Of a DNA stretch of 5,275 nt, positions 1 to 4,742 are shown piece by piece. The translations under genes were made by a program, and so were the position numbers. The stretch's first letter is position 1, and each line of letters starts with the position of its first letter. The notes under the pieces were generated by a model that was not told the origin of the DNA, did no database searches, and saw only the letters and a list, made by a program, of their open reading frames with translations. Source of the stretch: Deltaproteobacteria bacterium (GTDB taxonomy: Bacteria; Desulfobacterota; Desulfarculia; Adiutricales; Adiutricaceae); contig JAITQT010000393.1 of NCBI GenBank assembly GCA_031288745.1, positions 1 through 5,275 of the forward strand. Direction: 5' to 3'.

Positions 1-943
1 GACCATCTATGCGACGGCCCTCATCCAATATCAAATTTCTAAGCGTCTCACCCTCAAGCTTATTTAAAGCATAAACGACGTCGGTCGCACCCTCTGGATT
101 TGTCTCTAAACTAAGCGCCAAAACCTTGTCCTTAAGTTCGGTAACTTGACGGTGACGCTCCATCTTAGTTTTAATGGTTAAGGCCTGAAGCATTTCCGAA
201 TAATATTCTTTTTTGATTTGATTAATAAGCTCTTCGTTACGCTTAATTTCCTCAAAAGGCCTCTTGGGTTTACCCAGCTCTCTTTGCAGATCGAGCTGCA
301 ACTTAAGTAGAGGAGCCACCGCTTCTTTGGCCATAAAGATGGCGTCTAAAATCTCAGCTTCCTCCACCTCGCGGCCTCCGCCCTCGACCATGACCACCGC
401 TGTTTCGCTGGCCGCCACTATCAAAGTCATATCGGCCTGATTTATCTGGCTCTGCGTAGGGCCGACGACCAGTTTTCCGTCCACGCGGCAGACCCGAGAA
501 CCAGCGATGGGGCCTTCGAATGGGATTTCCGAAAGGGTTAAGGCGGTGGAAGCGGCCAACATGGCCAATAAATCGGGATCGTAATTATTGTCTACCGACC
601 AAGCCTGGGCGATAACCTGGGTTTCGTAAGTCCAATCTTTAGAAATCAAAGGCCGACAAGGCCGATCGATGAAGCGGGCAGTCAAGGTTTCTTTTTCCGA
701 AGGCCGGCCCTGTTCGCGGCGAAAGAAATTTCCTGGGATCCGGCCCACGCCGTAATAGCGCTCCTGATAGTCTACAGTCAAGGGCAAAAAATCAATGCCC
801 TCGCGTTTTTCATGGGAGGCTTCGGCGGCGGCGAAGACAATCGTTTCCCCCATAATCACCACAGCCGACCCGTTGGCTTGCTTGGCCAACTTACCGCTTT
901 CAATAGTCACAATCGACTCGCCGAACTTAGTTTCAACTTTCAT
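1..943 (-). CDS. pnp: Polyribonucleotide nucleotidyltransferase (PNPase), N-terminal 314 codons
   Basis: PNPase is a phosphorolytic 3'-to-5' exoribonuclease that releases nucleoside diphosphates; it acts as a cytoplasmic trimer, often in the degradosome. The gene starts at ATG 943–941 (MKVETKFGES) and runs off the left edge, so it is 3'-truncated by the window. The first RNase PH-like domain is clear: the family signature runs from VDYQERYYGVGRIPGNFF through GRPSEKETLTARFIDRP, about residues 58–98. The all-helical linker domain follows (about residues 235–305). The last visible residues, DEGRRIDG, are the conserved lead-in to the second RNase PH domain, which holds the phosphate-binding site and lies outside the window. 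The catalytic domain, KH and S1 domains cannot be judged. A GAGG lies 11 bases upstream of the ATG, a rather long spacing. The 298-base leader after rpsO carries a strong inverted repeat that suggests post-transcriptional control. Identification is secure. Confidence 0.97.
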   Translation of the reverse strand, partial: MKVETKFGESIVTIESGKLAKQANGSAVVIMGETIVFAAAEASHEKREGIDFLPLTVDYQERYYGVGRIPGNFFRREQGRPSEKETLTARFIDRPCRPLISKDWTYETQVIAQAWSVDNNYDPDLLAMLAASTALTLSEIPFEGPIAGSRVCRVDGKLVVGPTQSQINQADMTLIVAASETAVVMVEGGGREVEEAEILDAIFMAKEAVAPLLKLQLDLQRELGKPKRPFEEIKRNEELINQIKKEYYSEMLQALTIKTKMERHRQVTELKDKVLALSLETNPEGATDVVYALNKLEGETLRNLILDEGRRIDG

Positions 944-1121
944 ATTACTTTTTTCCTCTTGCTTTCCTCTCCCCAACCTGATTATCCCGTGGGGGTAGCC
1001 GGGGTGCCGCAAGGCGGAGAAGTAGGCTTAATTGACCTAACCGAACTCTACCAAACGCCTAAACCCGATATTAAATTTTCGAGTGATTAAAAAAACCTAT
1101 CCGCGAACAAGGGCCCACCCT
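944..1121 (-). other. pnp leader region without a recognisable gene
   Basis: Together with the hairpin beside it, this fills the 298 bases between rpsO and pnp. On the transcript it holds a seven-U run (1089–1095), the small AAGGG/CCCTT hairpin at 1109–1122, and an AT-rich stretch near 1070–1080 with a TTAATA-like block but no convincing -35 partner, so I do not call a promoter. The plus-strand frames crossing it mostly lie antisense to the 5' end of pnp and have no recognisable product. The end nearest pnp supplies its ribosome binding site. Confidence 0.4.
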
Positions 1122-1233
1122 TGATCGAAGCGCAAAAAGTCCCCTTTATCAGTCTTTCAATTTGTAACATAGTCTTATCACTAGTTAATTTTTTAGACTA
1201 TTGTGCTTTTAAGAGGTTTTTGCGCTTCGATCA
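1122..1233 (-). promoter_or_regulatory. Long nested hairpin in the rpsO–pnp intergenic RNA (candidate RNase III/PNPase autoregulation site)
   Basis: The arms TGATCGAAGCGCAAAAA (1122–1138) and its exact complement (1217–1233) form a 17-bp perfect stem. Inside it, ATAGTCT (1169–1175) and AGACTAT (1195–1201) form a second stem with a 19-base loop. A CCTCTT/AAGGGG pairing can extend the outer helix past a two-base bulge when read as RNA. The element starts nine bases after the rpsO stop codon and lies about 180 bases before the pnp start. In E. coli the pnp leader at this position forms a duplex cut by RNase III, after which PNPase represses its own mRNA. The same role here is inferred from position and shape. 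It is unlikely to be a simple terminator: the nearest U-run on the transcript (complement of 1089–1095) lies more than 20 bases beyond the stem, after a small AAGGG/CCCTT hairpin at 1109–1122. Confidence 0.7.
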
Positions 1234-1241
1234 CCCTTAAG

Positions 1242-1511
1242 CTATTTGCGCAAACCTAATCTGCTGATTAAATCTCTATAGCGGTTAATATCTTTACTCT
1301 TAAGATAATTTAAAAGACGACGCCTTTGGCCCACTAACTTAAGTAGACCACGTCTGGAAGTATGATCTTTATGATGACTCTTAAAGTGCCCCGTTAAGTT
1401 AACGATTCTCTCAGTTAACAAGGCCACCTGAACCTCGGTGCTACCGGTGTCGGTTTCGTGTTTGCGATAATTGCCGATAAGCTCGGCTGTCTTTTCGGAA
1501 GTAATAGACAT
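1242..1511 (-). CDS. rpsO: 30S ribosomal protein S15
   Basis: S15 (uS15) binds the central domain of 16S rRNA early in 30S assembly, helps S6/S18 join, and forms an intersubunit bridge. The product is 89 residues, the standard length, and is canonical throughout: the TDTGSTEVQVALLTERI block (about residues 21–37), the HFKSHHKDHTSRRGLLKLVGQ segment with the rRNA-contacting His/Asp/Ser residues (about 42–62), and the RRRLLNYLK helix followed by a basic C-terminus ending GLRK. The ATG start has a strong ribosome binding site (AGGGAG, about six bases upstream). It sits 42 bases after truB, separated by an AT-rich spacer with three TTTAA-type repeats. In several bacteria S15 represses its own mRNA through a leader structure; I see no clear pseudoknot here. 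Confidence 0.98.
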   Translation of the reverse strand: MSITSEKTAELIGNYRKHETDTGSTEVQVALLTERIVNLTGHFKSHHKDHTSRRGLLKLVGQRRRLLNYLKSKDINRYRDLISRLGLRK

Positions 1512-1553
1512 GTAATCTCCCTGCCAAATTAAATTAAATTAAAAGGCTGATTC

Positions 1554-2525
1554 TCAATCAAGCCCAAATACCCTCAGCGGCCGCAAGAAAGGCCGCCGGG
1601 GCCGCCCAGCCTCTAGGGGAGGCGAGCTTATCTCGGCAATGGCCAATAAAGTTTCCCCCTTGCCGATGATTTTATATGTTCCGTTCTCTAAGCCCTCGGG
1701 GGCCAAAATGGTTTGCCCCTGACCTAAACGCCGAGCTAGGGGCGGGTCTAAATAAATTTCTTTTAAATGAGCCGCAGCCAAGCGCGGCTCGATTAACCTT
1801 TGGGCTAATTGGGCTCTGTTACCCTCTAACCTAAAAGACTGGCTTAAATCGAAGGGGCCCAAAGCCAAACGCCTCAAAGAAGTTAAGGCCCCGCCCCCTA
1901 AGCCCAAAAATTGACCTAGGTCGCGGGCTAGAGAGCGAACGTAATAACCACTAGAGACACGGGCCTCTAAAGTAACCAAAGGCGGACGCCAATCGATTAA
2001 AGTTAGTTTATAGGCCTCAACCTTCCTTAGGGCTAAGATAACCTCTTGTCCCGACCGAGCGGCCTTATAGGCGGCCCGCCCGTTAACCTTTATAGCCGAA
2101 AAAGCCGGCGGCCTTTGCTCGCTAGCACCTTCCATTGCCTTTAAGGCTTGTTCCATCTCCCGATAGCCAGGCCAAGGGCCAGGCCTTTGCTCTAAAATCT
2201 GACCCGTTATGTCCAAAGTATCGGTAATTAAACCTAATTGAGCCTTGGCTAGGTAAACTTTATCGTGCTTAATTAGCCAAGGCTCCAATTTTGTGGCCCA
2301 GCCTAACAAAAGGCCCATCAACCCCGTGGCCATAGGGTCAAGGGTCCCTATGTGACCAACCTTCTTTTGAGAGGCTATTTTACGCACCCTCGCGACCAAG
2401 TCGTGAGACGTGATTGAGGCTTGTTTATCAACAAGAAGTAATCCGCAAAGCTCCGGTTCCTTATCTACGGCTGATAAAGGCTCTTTACTCACTTCGTTTT
2501 TAAAATTTATCGAGGGGAGTATCAA
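1554..2525 (-). CDS. truB: tRNA pseudouridine(55) synthase TruB
   Basis: TruB isomerises uridine 55 in the T-loop of tRNA to pseudouridine and also acts as a tRNA folding chaperone. The 323-residue product has all family motifs: LLLVDK (29–34), KVGHIGTLDPMATG (55–68) with the catalytic aspartate at 63, the conserved tyrosine of KVY (91), the QRPPAFSAIKVNGRAAYKAAR block (137–157), and SSGYYVRSLARDLG (191–204) with the conserved arginine at 197. The C-terminal part (about 245–323), ending in RPLRVFGLD, resembles the TruB C-terminal/PUA-like domain. About 25 residues precede the conserved core. The start is TTG at 2525–2523, overlapping the TGA of nrnA in TTGA, with GGAAG about six bases upstream. 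No ATG lies between it and the core, so TTG with translational coupling is the best choice. Ile replaces the more usual Thr in GHTGTLDP. Confidence 0.96.
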   Translation of the reverse strand: MILPSINFKNEVSKEPLSAVDKEPELCGLLLVDKQASITSHDLVARVRKIASQKKVGHIGTLDPMATGLMGLLLGWATKLEPWLIKHDKVYLAKAQLGLITDTLDITGQILEQRPGPWPGYREMEQALKAMEGASEQRPPAFSAIKVNGRAAYKAARSGQEVILALRKVEAYKLTLIDWRPPLVTLEARVSSGYYVRSLARDLGQFLGLGGGALTSLRRLALGPFDLSQSFRLEGNRAQLAQRLIEPRLAAAHLKEIYLDPPLARRLGQGQTILAPEGLENGTYKIIGKGETLLAIAEISSPPLEAGRPRRPFLRPLRVFGLD

Positions 2526-3619
2526 TCTTGGCTTCCAAAAGAGATTTCATTTACCTTCTCGGCCTGGCTTAAAAACTTAAAATATCTATCCACCCGAACT
2601 AAAAACCGGCTCCTCGCTTTCTTAGGCGAAGGATTATCATCTAAGTAGGCGGCGGCTTGCAGGTGTCCGCCTCCGCCCATGGAGCTAGCCAAAGTCCTAA
2701 CGTCGATGCCTTCCCTGCTCCTTAAACTCACCCTAATTTGGCCAAGGCAGTTATCCTTAAATAGGGCTGAAATCTCTACCCCGGCTATCAAAAGGGGATA
2801 TTCCACTAAGCCCTCGGTATCGGAAATCTTACCTCCAGAGACTTTAAGCATCTTCTTAGTCACCAATAAGGCAGCCACACGGCCGCCGCAATGGATGGTT
2901 AAACTAGCTAAAGAGCAAGCAAAGAGTCTAAATTTTCCAACCGACCAGTTGTGCTTGATAGCCCTATTGATTTGTTCGATATCGCCGCCTAGGGCCACCA
3001 ACTCGGAGGCCTGTCTTAAACTTTCAGCAGTGGCGTTAGCCTGGCTAAAAGAACCAGTATCGCTAATTAAGGCGGCTAATAAGGCTTCAACTATCTTTGG
3101 GGAAAATTGGACTCCTAAATCTTTAATCACCCTAAAGACTAGCTCAGCCGTTGCCGCGGCCTTATGATTGACGTAGGCGGCCTTATAAGAGTAGAGTTCG
3201 GAGCGGTTTTGATGGTGATCAACAACTAAATACTCAATGGAATTTAAAGCCTTTACACTTGGAGCTTCAGCCCAAATCCTACCAGGGTCTTGGCAATCAA
3301 CTAAGACCACCGCATCGTAGTCGGAAAAGTCGGAGGGAGCTTGGGGTAAGGAAAGGACGCCGGGAAAGTCGTTTAGCAAAAAAAGGAGGTTAGAAGAGAT
3401 CTGCCCGGAGACGCCCAGCATAGCCTCCTTACCCAGCTCTCTTAAGGCTAGAATTAGAGCCACGCTGGAGCCCAGCGAATCGCCATCTGGGTTTTGATGA
3501 CCGATAATCAAATACTTCTTGCCAGAGAGTAGAGCCTTAATAAAGCTTTCGGTAGGATCAACTACTAGTTCTTGGGATTGATTAGCCAAGGTTTGATTCA
3601 GAGCATCGCTTTGATTCAT
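2522..3619 (-). CDS. nrnA: DHH/DHHA1 phosphoesterase, NrnA-type oligoribonuclease / pAp phosphatase
   Basis: NrnA-type enzymes are metal-dependent phosphoesterases that degrade very short RNA oligonucleotides and often dephosphorylate 3'-phosphoadenosine 5'-phosphate. Numbered from the preferred start, the 365-residue product has the DHH-family metal ligands in order: GHQNPDGDSLGS (40–51), the aspartate of VLVDC (108), the DHH triad (134–136), and LISDTGSF (184–191). The C-terminal DHHA1 substrate-binding domain carries GGGGH (315–319). I prefer ATG 3619–3617, which has GAGGA five bases upstream, over the in-frame TTG five codons earlier, which would place the ribosome binding site inside the gene. 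Its stop overlaps the truB start, so the two are probably translationally coupled. The approximately 180-base gap after rbfA holds a possible promoter and a hairpin. Substrate range (nanoRNA, pAp, or cyclic dinucleotide products such as pApA) cannot be settled from sequence. Confidence 0.93.
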   Translation of the reverse strand: MNQSDALNQTLANQSQELVVDPTESFIKALLSGKKYLIIGHQNPDGDSLGSSVALILALRELGKEAMLGVSGQISSNLLFLLNDFPGVLSLPQAPSDFSDYDAVVLVDCQDPGRIWAEAPSVKALNSIEYLVVDHHQNRSELYSYKAAYVNHKAAATAELVFRVIKDLGVQFSPKIVEALLAALISDTGSFSQANATAESLRQASELVALGGDIEQINRAIKHNWSVGKFRLFACSLASLTIHCGGRVAALLVTKKMLKVSGGKISDTEGLVEYPLLIAGVEISALFKDNCLGQIRVSLRSREGIDVRTLASSMGGGGHLQAAAYLDDNPSPKKARSRFLVRVDRYFKFLSQAEKVNEISFGSQD

Positions 3620-3714
3620 CTTCTTCCTCGCCAATAGCGCCTCGGGTTAGCCTTCGGTAGCTCTAGTGCGGTTTTTTTGAGGCTTTGAACTCGCCGTTAC
3701 TCTATTTATCGTAA

Positions 3715-3763
3715 AATTACCTTTCCGGCACCCCTAGGTGCCTTGCCAATCAAGCCGGTAATT
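3715..3763 (-). promoter_or_regulatory. Nested stem-loop upstream of nrnA
   Basis: The outer arms AATTACC (3715–3721) and GGTAATT (3757–3763) are exact complements over 7 bp. Inside, GGCACC (3727–3732) and GGTGCC (3737–3742) form a 6-bp hairpin with a four-base loop. A rival fold pairs CCGGC (3725–3729) with GCCGG (3754–3758), leaving a five-base bulge between it and AATTA/TAATT. No U-run follows on the transcript, so it is not a typical terminator; a run of seven A's follows further downstream (complement of 3672–3678). It could be a processing or stability element between rbfA and nrnA. The structure is visible; the function is not. Confidence 0.4.
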
Positions 3764-3788
3764 ATCACCTAAAATCGCCCAACGCCAA
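3761..3788 (-). promoter_or_regulatory. Candidate sigma-70-type promoter for nrnA-truB-rpsO-pnp
   Basis: On the minus strand TTGGCG (3788–3783) and GATAAT (3766–3761) are separated by 16 bases. The -10 box matches TATAAT at five of six positions and the -35 box matches TTGACA at four of six. It lies just after the rbfA stop codon and about 140 bases upstream of the nrnA start. The initiation site would fall at about 3750–3755, which would split the outer stem of the hairpin described at 3715–3763. It is a consensus match by eye only. Confidence 0.3.
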
Positions 3789-3799
3789 TAGATAGAGAA

Positions 3800-4240
3800 T
3801 TAAGCCTCTTTTGGTGCAGGCCTCGCTTGTTCTCTGTCTTCAGCTTCACCTTCTTCGTCTTCGTCGACGATGGGGCTAACCTCAGTCGTCTCCTCGCTAT
3901 CTTTTTTCACTGAATCCAATATTTTATAGACGCGCTCGACGTAATCAAGGTTACGGTCGTACTCGAAGATAAGCTCGGGCACAAATTTTAAGCTTAAAGT
4001 CTCTCCTAAATAGGTCCTAACATAGCCTTTAGCCTTATCTAAGGCATGAGCTATCTTTTGTCGCTGAGTCTCTTGGTTTGAACAGCTATAAAAAATACGA
4101 GCCTTTCTCATATCGTTTGAGACCGAGACTTTCGTGATCGTAACCTGACTAAGGCGAGGGTCGTTACTCTTAGTTAGTAAGAGTTCCGAGACAGCGGCCG
4201 TAATCAGGCTGTTAATTCTAGATAGTCTCTGGCGGCTCAT
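3800..4240 (-). CDS. rbfA: 30S ribosome-binding factor A
   Basis: RbfA binds the immature 30S subunit near the 5' helix of 16S rRNA, supports late maturation, and is important for growth in the cold. The 146-residue product is a single KH-type domain followed by a charged tail. Family hallmarks are DPRL (27–30) followed by VTITKVSVSNDMRKARIFYS, the AKG triplet (70–72) that replaces the GxxG of ordinary KH domains, and VPELIFEYDRNLDYVERVYKIL (87–108) near the end of the fold. The ATG at 4240–4238 has AGGA six bases upstream. Residues 115–146 form a tail rich in Glu/Asp and then Pro/Ala; such tails vary between lineages. The gene is preceded by a gap of about 500 bases instead of infB or a DUF503 gene. 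Confidence 0.95.
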   Translation of the reverse strand: MSRQRLSRINSLITAAVSELLLTKSNDPRLSQVTITKVSVSNDMRKARIFYSCSNQETQRQKIAHALDKAKGYVRTYLGETLSLKFVPELIFEYDRNLDYVERVYKILDSVKKDSEETTEVSPIVDEDEEGEAEDREQARPAPKEA

Positions 4241-4251
4241 CTTCTTTCCTG

Positions 4252-4278
4252 CCAGGAGCCCCCTGGGTTTAGTCAGGG
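4252..4278 (-). promoter_or_regulatory. Two mutually exclusive small hairpins just before the rbfA ribosome binding site
   Basis: On the transcript, CCCTG (complement of 4278–4274) can pair with CAGGG (4265–4261) across eight bases. Alternatively CCAGG (4266–4262) can pair with CCTGG (4256–4252) across five. The two hairpins share the middle block, so only one can form. The downstream one ends three to four bases before the AGGAAAG ribosome binding site. Each stem is only 5 bp, so regulation of rbfA translation is a guess. Confidence 0.25.
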
Positions 4279-4340
4279 AGGAATGGCGTTCTTTATCTTT
4301 AATCTGAAAAGACGCGAAAAGGCAACTCGTAGCCGTCGTC

Positions 4341-4369
4341 TCTATAAGGTGACTGCTGCTAATTGGAAA
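4341..4369 (-). promoter_or_regulatory. Weak candidate promoter for rbfA
   Basis: On the minus strand TTTCCA (4369–4364) and TATAGA (4346–4341) are spaced by exactly 17 bases. Each matches its sigma-70 consensus box at four of six positions. It lies about 100 bases upstream of the rbfA start, in a gap that would otherwise need read-through from the low-complexity gene. Matches this weak occur by chance in AT-rich DNA. Confidence 0.18.
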
Positions 4370-4596
4370 AACTAAATCCTAGAAAAAACGCCTTTATGGG
4401 GCTGTTTTATCGTTATTCTCGAAAAAGTTGTTACCCGGCTTTACGCTCCCGAACAGTTTCGTACTTACCTTGCCCTTGTCTATTACCTCAAGTTTCAAGA
4501 GGACGGAACCGCTGGAGGCATCTAGCCGTTGGTCTTTAACATAATAACAACTTAGCAGACTTAACTCTTTTACCCTGGTCAACCAAGCTCTTTTAC

Positions 4597-4648
4597 AAGC
4601 CCCTCAATTTAGGGAGGGGCAGTTTGTCTCAATAGTTAAGAGGGGCTT
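4597..4648. repeat. Three-part inverted repeat with competing pairings
   Basis: AAGCCCCTC (4597–4605) is complementary to GAGGGGC (4614–4620, 7 bp with an eight-base loop) and also, over 9 bp, to GAGGGGCTT (4640–4648). Only one pairing can form at a time. Neither strand has a U-run directly after the stem, so it does not read as a standard terminator. Alternative hairpins of this type occur in attenuators, but no leader peptide or ligand motif is seen. Confidence 0.4.
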
Positions 4649-4664
4649 TGGGGGCCAGCTAGAA

Positions 4665-4687
4665 AGGCTAAAAACGCGTATTAGCCT
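4665..4687 (-). terminator. Weak hairpin downstream of the low-complexity gene
   Basis: AGGCTAA (4665–4671) and TTAGCCT (4681–4687) form a 7-bp perfect stem with a nine-base loop. It lies about 55 bases after the stop codon of the low-complexity gene. On the minus strand the stem is followed by TTCTAGC, which is only slightly U-rich, so termination would be inefficient if it occurs at all. It might instead protect the 3' end of the transcript. Confidence 0.25.
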
Positions 4688-4742
4688 AATAAAGACCTAA
4701 CATTGAGGCCATAACTGGTCCTACCTTAAGCTAATATTGAAC

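Larger units (their letters stand above)
4241..4742 (-). other. Gap of about 500 bases between the low-complexity gene and rbfA, no convincing gene
   Basis: This stretch sits where infB and a DUF503/YlxP gene usually precede rbfA in similar operons, and I recognise neither in any frame. The minus strand holds a TTG-initiated frame of 62 codons (4394–4582) without a clear ribosome binding site or recognisable family. The plus strand holds a 30-codon basic frame (4283–4375) with an AGGGAGGA that abuts its ATG. Neither is called as a gene. What can be supported is several inverted repeats (4252–4278, 4597–4648, 4665–4687) and weak promoter-like boxes. It may be an untranslated leader, an unrecognised small RNA, or decayed coding sequence. 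Confidence 0.5.

Noticed and set aside
795..1090. Overlapping plus-strand frames across the pnp start and leader
   Set aside because: Most of their length is antisense to the conserved PNPase N-terminus. The part beyond it has some protein-like character but no ribosome binding site or known family.
2679..3167. Plus-strand 162-codon frame
   Set aside because: It lies entirely antisense to nrnA, whose conserved motifs prove the minus frame. The product has no recognisable domain.
3629..3791. 9-base direct repeat CGCCAATAG at 3629–3637 and 3783–3791 flanking the rbfA–nrnA gap
   Set aside because: It is short, and without terminal inverted repeats or a transposase it is not evidence of an insertion. 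One copy overlaps the candidate -35 box by coincidence.
4283..4375. Plus-strand 30-codon basic frame (MAFFIFNLKRREK...) next to AGGGAGGA
   Set aside because: The purine-rich block touches the ATG, too close to serve as a ribosome binding site, and it points against every other gene here. Chance is the simpler explanation.
4394..4582. The 62-codon frame as a degenerate InfB C-terminal domain or DUF503 gene
   Set aside because: A loose resemblance around CYYVKDQRL and KGKVSTKLF to InfB domain IV was considered, but there is no consistent run of conserved residues. It does not match DUF503 at all.
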